Positions 8,479-16,622 of a stretch of DNA of 64,000 nucleotides are shown piece by piece. Source of the stretch: Alphaproteobacteria bacterium. Lineage in GTDB: Bacteria > Pseudomonadota > Alphaproteobacteria > UBA8366 > Aestuariispiraceae. Both the position numbers and the translations under genes were made by a program. The stretch lies in the NCBI GenBank assembly GCA_006844765.1, contig SPJV01000101.1, positions 1 to 64,000 on the forward strand, read 5' to 3'. Numbering within the stretch: position 1 is the first letter of the stretch; every line of letters starts with the position of its first letter. The notes below the pieces were generated by a model, which saw nothing but the letters and a program-made list of their open reading frames with translations, had not been told where the DNA came from and did not search any database.

Positions 8479-10332
8479 CTAATCCAATTCAAATGCGTCT
8501 TTGTAATCCCGCCTCAGCGCGGGATTTTGTTTTTCTTTTTCCAAGACACAGTCACCAATCGCGAGCACATCAAGCTCTGTCCCCATGAAACAGCGGAAGG
8601 CATCTTCCGGTGTCCCCACAATGGGTTCGCCGCGCACATTGAAGGATGTATTCACCACAACCGGACATCCCGTCCGGTCTTTGAATGCCGAAATCAGGGC
8701 GTGGTAGCGGGGATTGGTTTCTTTATGGACCGTCTGCAGGCGCGCTGAATAGTCGACATGGGTGACAGCCGGTATTTCGGAGCGCGGTATATTCAGCTTC
8801 TCAATCCCGAACAGCGCCTTTTGCTCTTCCGTCATCTCGACACAGCGTTCGGGCAAAACATCGGCGACCATCAGCATATAAGGGCTTTCCGCGTCATGGT
8901 CGAACCAGGCGCCTAGATCCTCTGCCAGGATCGACGGCGCGAACGGCCGGAAACTTTCCCGATACTTGACCTTCAGATTGAGGGTCTTTTGCATCTCAGG
9001 GGATCTCGGATCGCCCAGGATAGAGCGACCGCCAAGCGCACGCGGACCAAATTCCATCCGGCCTTGAAACCACCCGACGGCCTTGCCATCCGCCAAGGCA
9101 TCAGCGACACGGCTTGTCATCGCATCACCTTCAAGGACATCAAACACGGCGCCTTCAGCCGCAAGGCGGCTTTCAATGTCGGACTGGGGAAAGCTTGGCC
9201 CCAGGTAAGCGCCACTCATGCCATCCTGGTTGTCTGCAACGTTCCTGGGTCGACCCAGATACCAGTGGTGGGCCGCCAATGCCGCACCCAGGGATCCGCC
9301 CGCATCGCCGGCTGCCGGTTGAACCCAGATGTTTTCAAAACATCCATCGCGATGGATTTTCCCATTCGCAACGCAGTTGAGCGCCACCCCACCCGCCAGA
9401 CAGAGATTTTTCGACCCGGTTTCCTTTGCCGCGGACCGGGCGAGGCGCAGCATTGCCTCTTCAACAACCCATTGGACAGACGCGGCAAGATCCATATGGC
9501 GCTGATCCAGCTTTTCTTCCGCACGACGAGGCGGCCCGCCGAACAGCTTGTCGAACGCCGGCGTGGTCATTGTAAGCCCGCCACAATAATCGAAATACCG
9601 CATATCCATGCGGAAAGACCCATCCGGCTTCAGGTCAATCAGGTGTTCAAGAATGGTATCCGTGAAACGGGGGGCGCCATAAGGCGCCAAGCCCATCACC
9701 TTGTACTCACCCGAGTTTACTTTAAACCCGGTGTAATAGGTGAAAGCGGAATAAAGCAGCCCGAGCGAATCCGGGAAATGCATCTCCTTCAAGATTTCCA
9801 GCGCCGCACCTTTGCCGTAGCTAAGCGATGTCGTCGCCCACTCACCCACCCCATCTGCCGTCAGCACGACAGCATCCTCAAAAGGAGAGGGGTAAAACGC
9901 GCTTGCCGCGTGACTTTGATGGTGTTCGGTGAAGAGCAGCTTCTTTGGATCCGGCTTAACCCCATCGGCAAGCGAGCCCAAATCCTTAAGCAGAGTGTCT
10001 TTGAGGAAAAGCTTCTCCTTGACCCAGACAGGCATGGCCATGCTGAAGCTTTTAAAGCCGCGCGGAGCAATTGCCAGGTAGGTCTCCAGCAGCCGCTCAA
10101 ACTTCAGGAACGGCTTGTCATAGAAAGCAATGTAATCAAGGTCATCCAGCGTTAGACCGCCTTCATCCAAGCAATATTGGATCGCGGAACGCGGAAAGTC
10201 GGAGTCATGCTTAATGCGCGTAAAACGCTCCTCTTGCGCGGCAGCGACAACATTGCCGTCAATGCACAGAGCCGCAGCGCTATCGTGGTAGAACGCGGAA
10301 ACTCCGAGTATGCGCAGGGGCTTGCCGGTCAC
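8479..10332 (-). CDS. NodU/CmcH-family carbamoyltransferase
   Basis: A 617-residue O-carbamoyltransferase. The N-terminal ASKHA-type domain begins ILGVSAFYHDSAAAL (H16). The metal/active-site histidines H137, H138 and H141 are in TEHHQSHAASAFYPSP, and LTADGVGEW and LAGGVALNCVANGKI follow. The C-terminal YrdC-like carbamoyl-adenylate domain has FGPRALGGRSILGDPR and VVVNTSFNVRGEPIV. The family transfers carbamoyl from carbamoyl phosphate, through an adenylate, to a hydroxyl on a sugar or natural product. Here the likely substrate is a residue of the surface glycan. The ATG at 10332 lies 19 bases after the stop of a 49-residue gene, with an SxtJ-like gene before that, all on one strand. Confidence 0.9.
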   Translation of the reverse strand: MTGKPLRILGVSAFYHDSAAALCIDGNVVAAAQEERFTRIKHDSDFPRSAIQYCLDEGGLTLDDLDYIAFYDKPFLKFERLLETYLAIAPRGFKSFSMAMPVWVKEKLFLKDTLLKDLGSLADGVKPDPKKLLFTEHHQSHAASAFYPSPFEDAVVLTADGVGEWATTSLSYGKGAALEILKEMHFPDSLGLLYSAFTYYTGFKVNSGEYKVMGLAPYGAPRFTDTILEHLIDLKPDGSFRMDMRYFDYCGGLTMTTPAFDKLFGGPPRRAEEKLDQRHMDLAASVQWVVEEAMLRLARSAAKETGSKNLCLAGGVALNCVANGKIHRDGCFENIWVQPAAGDAGGSLGAALAAHHWYLGRPRNVADNQDGMSGAYLGPSFPQSDIESRLAAEGAVFDVLEGDAMTSRVADALADGKAVGWFQGRMEFGPRALGGRSILGDPRSPEMQKTLNLKVKYRESFRPFAPSILAEDLGAWFDHDAESPYMLMVADVLPERCVEMTEEQKALFGIEKLNIPRSEIPAVTHVDYSARLQTVHKETNPRYHALISAFKDRTGCPVVVNTSFNVRGEPIVGTPEDAFRCFMGTELDVLAIGDCVLEKEKQNPALRRDYKDAFELD

Positions 10333-10351
10333 GGCAACGTTCCGATCCGTC

Positions 10352-10501
10352 CTAGAAAATTGTATAGATGAAGGGCGCTACAGCAGAGCCTTTGGTCAGA
10401 ACGATCAGTCCGCCAAAGAACAGAACCATGATCATGATCGGCAACAGCCAGAATTTCTTACGGACCCTCATGAAGTCCCAAAGCTCGGCCAAAAACGACA
10501 T
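10352..10501 (-). CDS. 49-residue single-pass membrane protein, DUF5989-like
   Basis: A short gene, ATG at 10501-10499 and TAG at 10354-10352. The protein opens with MSFLAELWDFMRVRKKFWL, then has one hydrophobic helix (about 19-36, LLPIMIMVLFFGGLIVL), and ends SAVAPFIYTIF. The opening LWDFMRVRKKFWLLP is the pattern I associate with DUF5989 proteins found beside carbamoyltransferases; the saxitoxin clusters have a similarly sized SxtK next to SxtI and SxtJ. AAGGGATGATT precedes the start codon, with AAGGGA as the ribosome-binding site. Translation is probably coupled with the flanking SxtJ-like and carbamoyltransferase genes. The role is unknown, perhaps membrane placement of the carbamoyltransferase. 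Confidence 0.8.
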   Translation of the reverse strand: MSFLAELWDFMRVRKKFWLLPIMIMVLFFGGLIVLTKGSAVAPFIYTIF

Positions 10502-10575
10502 AATCATCCCTTTCTAAACCACCACACGCGATGAAACTGCCCGTATTCTGCTCAAAAACCAAGACGTACAGACTG

Positions 10576-11007
10576 TCAAAACTGTTTTGTCATCGTATCC
10601 GGCGTGGGGCCCTTCGGTTCGCGATCAATCCAGTAACTTTCAACTGTCTTGGATCCACGCTGCCGAAGCGGGTCAAATCCGAATAACCGCATCGCAAACC
10701 CCATCGGTGTGAAGACACCAAAAAACATCAACCCCATCACGATCGGATTGACGATCCGATGCAGCAGCAATCCAAAGCGCGTCCATACAAAGTTAAGCGG
10801 CGCTAAGATCGTTGGTCGGACAAACGCAACAATGCCGAAAACAGCCGAAGCGACCGCAAGCATCGCAGCGACTTCCATCCTTTCCGCATAGAGCTGAAAG
10901 CCAGCAATCAATGCAAAAAAAACACAGAACACCACCCCAAACGACCGGTCCGAAGCCGTTGGTGTGTTGCGATGCGATTCCAGTCGCTCGTGCATCCCTC
11001 CGCTCAT
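10576..11007 (-). CDS. SxtJ-family membrane protein
   Basis: A 143-residue protein with a charged N-terminus (MHERLESHRN), a DRSFGVVFCVFFALIAGFQL first helix, a second helix (MLAVASAVFGIVAFV), and a C-terminal part with WTRFGLLLHRIVNPIVMGLMFFGVFTPMG and FGFDPL. The (D/E)R-x-FG opening and the FTPMG-x-x-MRLFGFDPL block are those of SxtJ-like proteins, which accompany NodU/CmcH carbamoyltransferases. The start could be the ATG at 11007 or the in-frame ATG at 10995. It heads a minus-strand trio and faces the O-antigen ligase-like gene across a 132-base divergent spacer that should hold both promoters. Function unknown. Confidence 0.8.
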   Translation of the reverse strand: MSGGMHERLESHRNTPTASDRSFGVVFCVFFALIAGFQLYAERMEVAAMLAVASAVFGIVAFVRPTILAPLNFVWTRFGLLLHRIVNPIVMGLMFFGVFTPMGFAMRLFGFDPLRQRGSKTVESYWIDREPKGPTPDTMTKQF

Positions 11008-11139
11008 GGCCGCGGCATATCAGAAGTCGTCAATCCTCACAACATTAGATTTCCCTTCGCCCCAGTGCCGGGAATGACTGCAACCTTGACAGCAGGGGCG
11101 GTGAAAGGTTGAACCCCGTTGAGGAAGGCAGATCACCTT

Positions 11140-12402
11140 ATGTCCACTACACAAGATTCAATTCTGTTCCAACGCCGTGCTTCAGCCACATTTCTATGGG
11201 CCGGACTGTCTGCGTCGATTCTGATCTATGGTATCGTCATGGTTGGGTCGCGTGAGTTGAACTTGAGCTTGTTCGATGTCGCCCTTCCGACAATCGTCAT
11301 CGGCCTGTTTCTTTGGAAGCCCGGCGATATCAAGTCCTTAATAACCGAAACTGGTATGATGGCTGAGGCGCGGCTCGCAATCGCTGCCATCGGTTTAATT
11401 GCTATACATGTCTGCATTCATCTAATTGGTCCCTTTGACCCCTCCCATACAGGCCTGTTCCGTGAATCTCTGAAATCCGCAGGATTCTTTGGTCAGTTCC
11501 TTCTGTTGGTGATCTTGTTTAAGGTTTTCCTACGGCACCTTCCTTCTATCAGAATATTGAGCATATTGATCGCTGTCGTCGCCCTTGTTGCGATCACACG
11601 CCACGTGTTCGAGATCTATGGCGGGGATTGGGGGCTTGGGTCCTGGTTTCTTCCCCGGAACCTGCATCTGGCGCTCATAGCGACGCTATTGATTTGCACC
11701 TACGCTGCCTATGTTGGCGCCAGTCCTGATCAGAAGGCCAAAGACAGACATTTTGTCATTGCCGTACATATCATCAGTACAGCAACGGCCTATATTCTTT
11801 TCAATAAGGCAATGGTCATCCTGCTTGTTGGGATACTGCCGATTCTTTGGCTACGCGTCTCTATTCGAAATGCCGTGATCGCGCTTGCATTGGCCGCAGG
11901 TCTTGCTCTCACTTTAACCATTAGCCTGTCCGCCCTCACCGACTTCGCATTTTTCAAAGGTGTTGATTCACTGGGAGAGTCGACAAAGGTTCGTATCGCG
12001 ATGTGGGACGCGTCATTGAAGGCAGGGGCTGAAGCCTTTCCTTGGGGAATTGGATTGGGTCAGTTACCCCCAATTCTGTCCCAGGTGCCGGAGGGAGGAT
12101 TGGATGTAGACATTGGCTCGCGCATCGTCCGAGTCCAGAATGTCTATCTGCCGCATAATGTCTTCATTGCCCATTTTTCTGAAATGGGGCTGCTCGGCCT
12201 GATCTTTTCCGCCTGTTTGATCGGACTGGTCGTCAAGGCCTGCCGTCGCTTTCCGACACGATTGGCGATTGCAGCTGGATTGCTGGTCGCCGCGCCGATG
12301 ATGTTACAGGACGCGCTTGGCCTTCGGGCAATCCCCGTATTGCTCGCCTTAGCCTGTGTCTTACCCGCAGGCTCGGCCAAGCAAGATTCCGGCTTGGCGT
12401 GA
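11140..12402 (+). CDS. O-antigen ligase/polymerase-like membrane protein
   Basis: About 420 residues with ten or more transmembrane helices and one long periplasmic loop (about 285-345). That loop contains STKVRIAMWDASLKAGAEAFPWGIGLGQ and then YLPHNVFIAHFSEMGLLGL. The H-N-x-F-x-x-x-F-x-E-x-G-x-x-G pattern and the R-x-x-MW-x-A-x-x-x-x feature are those of the Wzy_C/O-antigen ligase family (WaaL and Wzy). Such proteins join undecaprenol-linked glycan to lipid A core or polymerise repeat units. The ATG at 11140 has GAGGAAG upstream; an upstream TTG at 11119 was not preferred. Ligase and polymerase cannot be told apart here. It closes the polysaccharide locus. Confidence 0.75.
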   Translation: MSTTQDSILFQRRASATFLWAGLSASILIYGIVMVGSRELNLSLFDVALPTIVIGLFLWKPGDIKSLITETGMMAEARLAIAAIGLIAIHVCIHLIGPFDPSHTGLFRESLKSAGFFGQFLLLVILFKVFLRHLPSIRILSILIAVVALVAITRHVFEIYGGDWGLGSWFLPRNLHLALIATLLICTYAAYVGASPDQKAKDRHFVIAVHIISTATAYILFNKAMVILLVGILPILWLRVSIRNAVIALALAAGLALTLTISLSALTDFAFFKGVDSLGESTKVRIAMWDASLKAGAEAFPWGIGLGQLPPILSQVPEGGLDVDIGSRIVRVQNVYLPHNVFIAHFSEMGLLGLIFSACLIGLVVKACRRFPTRLAIAAGLLVAAPMMLQDALGLRAIPVLLALACVLPAGSAKQDSGLA

Positions 12403-12456
12403 CCCATGGGCTTGGCTATGTGAAGGGCCAACTTCAGCCCTTCGGAGATGCGGCCC

Positions 12457-13650
12457 ATGTTCAAGACACTCGATGACCTCGATTTTGCCGGCAAGACCGC
12501 GCTAGTGCGCGCCGATCTGAATGTGCCGATGCTGAATGGTGTCGTCACCGACGCAACCCGCATCGCGCGCTTGGCGCCGACAGTAAAAGACCTGCGCGCC
12601 AAAGGAGCCAAGGTGGTCTTGCTATCCCATTTCGGACGCCCCAAAGGAAAGCGCGTGGAAGAAATGACACTGGCCCCGGCGGCACGCGCCGTCGAAGATG
12701 TCCTGGGCGTGCCTGTGACTTTCGCGAATGACTGTATTGGTGCAGATGCTGTACAGGCTATCGCAGGATCGGGTGACGCGGTCGTTGTCCTGGAAAACCT
12801 GCGCTATCACGCGGGCGAGGAAGCGAATGATGAGGGGTTCGCTGCCGCTTTGGCAGCCTTAGGCGATATCTATGTGAATGACGCCTTCTCAGCTGCCCAT
12901 AGGGCGCATGCCTCCACACACCGGATCGCCGGGCTGATGCCCGCTGTCGCCGGTCGGAACATGCAGGCGGAACTTGAAGCCCTCTCCGCCGCGCTGGGAG
13001 AGCCGGAACGGCCAGTCGCGGCGATCGTTGGCGGTGCGAAAGTTTCAACTAAGCTTGCCGTGCTGGAAAATCTGGTTGGCCGGGTCGAACTGCTCATCAT
13101 CGGTGGCGGGATGGCGAACACGTTCCTCTATGCCGGCGGCGTTTCTGTAGGCAAATCTCTTTGTGAGCCTGATCTCGCTGAGACGGCCCGACAGGTGATG
13201 GCGAAGGCGGCGGAGAGCGGATGTGAGATCGCCCTGCCCGGTGACGCGGTCGTCGCACGGGAGTTCAAGGCAGGGGCGCCTTTCGAAGTCGTGCCAATTG
13301 ATGCCATCCCGGATGACGCCATGATGCTGGATGTCGGACCAGAAACCACACGCAGTCTTTGCGAGAAGCTGCAGTCCTGCCGAACGCTGATCTGGAACGG
13401 CCCGATGGGGGCCTTCGAAATTCCGCCATTTGACGATGGGACGGTCGGTCTTGCCGAGGCCGTGGCAGATCTGACCGATGCGGGTTCCATGCGCTCTGTC
13501 GCCGGTGGCGGCGATACCGTTGCTGCGATGTCAGCGGCCGGTGTTAGCGAGCGGATCACCTATATCTCCACCGCCGGCGGTGCTTTTCTGGAGTGGATGG
13601 AAGGACGCGCCCTCCCTGGTGTGGAGGCCTTGGCAGAGGCAGCGAAGTAA
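12457..13650 (+). CDS. pgk: Phosphoglycerate kinase
   Basis: A 397-residue cytosolic enzyme of glycolysis/gluconeogenesis that interconverts 1,3-bisphosphoglycerate + ADP and 3-phosphoglycerate + ATP. Seen are the N-terminal substrate loop RADLNVPM, LLSHFGRPKG, the ENLRYHAGEE block, NDAFSAAHRAHAST, the hinge region with VGGAKVSTKL, and the ATP-side WNGPMGAFE and GGGDT near the C-terminus. The ATG at 12457 is chosen over the in-frame ATG at 12448 because GGAG (12444-12447) is nine bases before the former and abuts the latter, and because the family opens FKTLDDLD. It is not accompanied here by gap or fba. The following gene starts five bases after its stop. Confidence 0.96.
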   Translation: MFKTLDDLDFAGKTALVRADLNVPMLNGVVTDATRIARLAPTVKDLRAKGAKVVLLSHFGRPKGKRVEEMTLAPAARAVEDVLGVPVTFANDCIGADAVQAIAGSGDAVVVLENLRYHAGEEANDEGFAAALAALGDIYVNDAFSAAHRAHASTHRIAGLMPAVAGRNMQAELEALSAALGEPERPVAAIVGGAKVSTKLAVLENLVGRVELLIIGGGMANTFLYAGGVSVGKSLCEPDLAETARQVMAKAAESGCEIALPGDAVVAREFKAGAPFEVVPIDAIPDDAMMLDVGPETTRSLCEKLQSCRTLIWNGPMGAFEIPPFDDGTVGLAEAVADLTDAGSMRSVAGGGDTVAAMSAAGVSERITYISTAGGAFLEWMEGRALPGVEALAEAAK

Positions 13651-13654
13651 GCCC

Positions 13655-14911
13655 ATGCGCCGGATCGCCCATCATGCTGCCGCTTGCGCTTTATGGGCCA
13701 CGCTGTTGGTGCTCGGCACAATGGTGCCGCACCCGGCAGGCGCGCGGGATCTTCCCGGTCAGCAATTCCATATCCGTGCGAGCGAATTGCCTGCCCCCTA
13801 TGCAGAAGACTCCGCCTCCAATTCATCGCGCACCGTCGCCAGACCGTCCGGCGCCCGCCCGCTTGTTCCTAAAGGCTTCCGCATCCAGCTCTTTGCCGAA
13901 AGGCTGGATCATCCCCGCAATATGGTGGTCGATGCGACCGGCCGCGTTTTCCTAGCGGAAAGCAAGGTGGGGCAGATTACCCTACTGCAGGATACCAATC
14001 ATGATGGTCGTGCTGAGCAGATCGAACCATTCCTGCAAGGCTTTGACAGGCCACATGGCATGGCGATCCGGGATGACTGGCTTTATATCGCCGACCGGCA
14101 GGCAATTTGGCGCGTTGCGCTTTCTGGAACCCCCAAGCCGGAACGCCTGACCGAGCGTGGGGCACTTGGCGCCGCCAGCGGCCATTGGACCCGCAATATC
14201 GCTTTCAGCACCGACGGTCGGAAACTCTTCGCTGCCATCGGCTCACGGGGGAACATCGCGGAAGAGCCTATCCCACGCGCCTCAATCCAGGTCTTTTCAG
14301 TTAAACAGGATGGCACACTCGGCCCCCGCCAAACCTGGGCGACAGGCCTTCGCAATCCTGTCGGAACCGCTGTTCATCCGATCAATGGACAGCTCTATAC
14401 CGTTGTGAATGAACGCGATGGGCTTGGCGACCGGCTTGTCCCGGATTTCTTCACACGCGTAAAGAAGGGCGCGTTTTATGGCTGGCCCTACAGCTATATC
14501 GGTAGCCACCCACAGCCGGGCTTCGCCGAACGCCGGCCCGATCTTGTCGCCGCCGCGCTGGCACCGGATGTGCTGTTTCAAAGCCATTCCGCGCCCATCG
14601 GGATGATCTTCGCCAAGGGCGGTGATTTTCCCGATAGCTGGCAGGATGACGCTCTGGTTGCCTTTCGGGGGTCCTGGAATGCTGCACGCCCAACCGGCTA
14701 CAAAGTCGTCCGCATTCCGTTCGAAGATGGGCGTCCGATCGGCGGATACGAAACCCTGATCAGCGGCTTCAGGCTTGATAATCCCACAAACGGGAAACCG
14801 GGCCCAGCTGTCGTCTGGGGCAGACCGACCGGGTTGACCTTGATGCCGGATGGCGCCTTATTGATCAGCGACGATACCGGCAAGACCATCTGGCGGATGA
14901 CGCGCCGATGA
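13655..14911 (+). CDS. PQQ-dependent sugar dehydrogenase (sorbosone dehydrogenase-like), exported
   Basis: A 418-residue protein with a Sec-type signal (charged MRRIAHH, hydrophobic core to about residue 29, cut near AGA-RD) and a six-bladed propeller of the GDH/sorbosone-dehydrogenase type. The blades show RNMVVDATGRVFLAE, RPHGMAIRDDWLYIAD, GLRNPVGTAVHP, NERDGLGDRLVPDFF, GAFYGWPYSYIG and AFRGSWNAARPTGYKVVRIPF. In the soluble family PQQ and calcium bind at the centre of the propeller and aldoses are oxidised in the periplasm. The start lies 4 bases after the pgk stop, so the two are probably co-transcribed. The actual substrate and cofactor need testing. Confidence 0.8.
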   Translation: MRRIAHHAAACALWATLLVLGTMVPHPAGARDLPGQQFHIRASELPAPYAEDSASNSSRTVARPSGARPLVPKGFRIQLFAERLDHPRNMVVDATGRVFLAESKVGQITLLQDTNHDGRAEQIEPFLQGFDRPHGMAIRDDWLYIADRQAIWRVALSGTPKPERLTERGALGAASGHWTRNIAFSTDGRKLFAAIGSRGNIAEEPIPRASIQVFSVKQDGTLGPRQTWATGLRNPVGTAVHPINGQLYTVVNERDGLGDRLVPDFFTRVKKGAFYGWPYSYIGSHPQPGFAERRPDLVAAALAPDVLFQSHSAPIGMIFAKGGDFPDSWQDDALVAFRGSWNAARPTGYKVVRIPFEDGRPIGGYETLISGFRLDNPTNGKPGPAVVWGRPTGLTLMPDGALLISDDTGKTIWRMTRR

Positions 14912-14969
14912 CGGACCTACTGCGGATAGGGATTGAAACCCGTGATTCGGCAAATCGCCGCGCATGGTG

Positions 14970-14975
14970 TATAAT
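14970..14975 (+). promoter_or_regulatory. Candidate -10 hexamer for the hypothetical/hemW transcript
   Basis: A perfect TATAAT lies in the 111-base gap after the sugar dehydrogenase gene, 48 bases before the GTG of the small hypothetical gene. No good -35 hexamer is at the expected distance; a TTGAAA at 14933 is too far away. The promoter call is therefore weak. Confidence 0.3.
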
Positions 14976-15022
14976 CGCCGCCTTCGGTTGATCACAATCG
15001 CTAGATAAGGACCACTCGGCAC

Positions 15023-15355
15023 GTGTCGGATGCAATCGGATCCACAGCAGTCTCACCGCTTTCAGCGGGCAGCCGTCTGCGTGCAGATCTCATTCGGCTG
15101 CGCAGCAGCGAGGAACGCGCCCTTACCGCACGGGAAAGTGCCGATCTGAACAGCTTCAGCCGAAGCCTGCAGACAGCACTGAACGCCAATAGGGACACAG
15201 CCCGCGAGACCCCGACCGCCCGGCAGCCTTCCCGTGAGCCACCGCCCCGGGTTCAAGAAGCCGCGCAATCCCTGATCAGTGCCGTTGACCAGATTGGTCG
15301 GGAAAGAGACGATCAAACCACGCCACGCGGTGCAGTTCTCGATATCGTCGTTTGA
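15023..15355 (+). CDS. Hypothetical 110-residue protein
   Basis: A GTG start with AAGGA 11 bases upstream. The product has no signal or membrane segment. It is rich in Ser, Arg, Ala and Glu, with a helical first part (SRLRADLIRLRSSEERALTA, then ADLNSFSRSLQTALNAN), a proline/arginine-rich middle (about 62-78) and a helical tail ending AVLDIVV. I recognise no family. It sits directly before hemW on the same strand, 52 bases apart if hemW starts at 15408, and behind a TATAAT. Codon usage looks like that of its neighbours, which supports a real gene, but the reading could be spurious. Confidence 0.5.
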   Translation: MSDAIGSTAVSPLSAGSRLRADLIRLRSSEERALTARESADLNSFSRSLQTALNANRDTARETPTARQPSREPPPRVQEAAQSLISAVDQIGRERDDQTTPRGAVLDIVV

Positions 15356-15407
15356 CCCAACCGCTGCCTCTGATCCAGCCCGCTCATCCGATACAGCAAC
15401 ATTTCCC

Positions 15408-16595
15408 ATGGTAGCGCTTTATATCCATTGGCCTTTCTGCCGATCCAAATGCCCCTATTGCGACTTCAATAGCCATGTAAGAGAAGCAATAGATCATCAC
15501 CGCTGGCGCGACGCTTTATTGCGGGAATTGGAAACATCCCTGACAGCGTACAAGCAAGACAACCCAGAGGCTCGGCTGGAGACGATCTTCTTTGGCGGCG
15601 GCACGCCGTCCCTCATGGAACCGGAGACGGTTGCCGCCCTGATCGAAAGCGCGAAATCCGAGCTTCCCTGCGCGCCCGATTTGGAAATCACGCTGGAAGC
15701 CAACCCTACATCTGTCGAGGCAGGGCGGTTTCGCGGTTTTGCGGAGGCAGGGATCAATCGGGTCTCGCTTGGCATACAGGCGTTGAATGATACCGCCCTT
15801 CGCTTCCTTGGCCGGGAACACAGCGCAACGGAAGCCCGCGCGGCAATTGAGACGGCCCGCACCCTGTTTCCCCGCCATTCCATCGACCTGATCTATGCCC
15901 GGGCCGGGCAGGATGCCGAAGCCTGGAAGCAGGAACTAACGGAAGCCCTGCCCTTGGCCGGCGATCATATCTCGCTCTACCAGCTTACCTTGGAGCCCGG
16001 AACTGCCTTCCTGACCCGCGCCCGAAAGGGAGAGATATTGACCGCCGATGAAGAGTCCGGCGCCGGATTGTTCGAGATGACCCAATCGCTGTTGGAGGAT
16101 GCGGGCTTCCCCGCCTATGAGATTTCCAACCACGCCAAACCGGGCGGCGAGAGCCGTCACAATCTGGTTTACTGGCGGTATGGAGACTATCTCGGCATCG
16201 GGCCCGGCGCCCATGGTCGAATAAGCGACGACAAGGGTGGCAAGCACGCAACGCACCGTTTGAGATTGCCGGAGAAATGGTTGACCGCTGTCGAGGCGCG
16301 AGAGGACGGCCTGGAGGAAAGCACCCAGATCGATGCGGAGCGGCGGGCTCAGGAACTGCTGATGATGGGACTGCGCCTTCGCGAAGGCGTGCCGGAATCG
16401 CGTCTTCGGACAGAGACCGGGCAGGGCTTCGAGACCCTTCCCGCGGACCGATTGTTAACTCTGGAAGAAGAGGGGCTGATCACCTTAGAAGTCACTGGTG
16501 AAATCACTGGCGACATGACTAGTAGGGACAGATGCCTGATCGTTACTGCGGAGGGTCGTGCGAGGCTGGATGCGATTCTGAGCTACCTCCTCTGA
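15408..16595 (+). CDS. hemW: Radical SAM heme chaperone HemW
   Basis: A 395-residue protein of the oxygen-independent coproporphyrinogen oxidase family in its HemW branch. The radical SAM cluster motif C-x3-C-x2-C is in WPFCRSKCPYCDFNSH, followed by FFGGGTPSLM, the SAM-binding ITLEANPTSVE and NRVSLGIQA, and the C-terminal HemW region with WRYGDYLGIGPGAHGR. HemW members bind heme and deliver it to respiratory proteins; they lack coproporphyrinogen oxidase activity. The ATG at 15408 gives the short N-terminus usual for HemW. An in-frame GTG at 15330 would add 26 residues and overlap the upstream gene. The gene ends 27 bases from the convergent hydroxylase gene. Confidence 0.88.
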   Translation: MVALYIHWPFCRSKCPYCDFNSHVREAIDHHRWRDALLRELETSLTAYKQDNPEARLETIFFGGGTPSLMEPETVAALIESAKSELPCAPDLEITLEANPTSVEAGRFRGFAEAGINRVSLGIQALNDTALRFLGREHSATEARAAIETARTLFPRHSIDLIYARAGQDAEAWKQELTEALPLAGDHISLYQLTLEPGTAFLTRARKGEILTADEESGAGLFEMTQSLLEDAGFPAYEISNHAKPGGESRHNLVYWRYGDYLGIGPGAHGRISDDKGGKHATHRLRLPEKWLTAVEAREDGLEESTQIDAERRAQELLMMGLRLREGVPESRLRTETGQGFETLPADRLLTLEEEGLITLEVTGEITGDMTSRDRCLIVTAEGRARLDAILSYLL

Positions 16596-16622
16596 ACAAT
16601 GCGAGGAAACGACTATGGTCCG

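Noticed and set aside
8989..10155. A 388-codon plus-strand open frame opposite the carbamoyltransferase gene
   Set aside because: It is antisense to a gene with complete family motifs, and its product is Arg/His/Pro-rich with no recognisable domain; a compositional shadow.
8479..11007. A saxitoxin-type toxin cluster
   Set aside because: Only the carbamoyltransferase and its two small partners are shared; the polyketide, amidinotransferase and cyclisation genes are absent and the context is a surface glycan.
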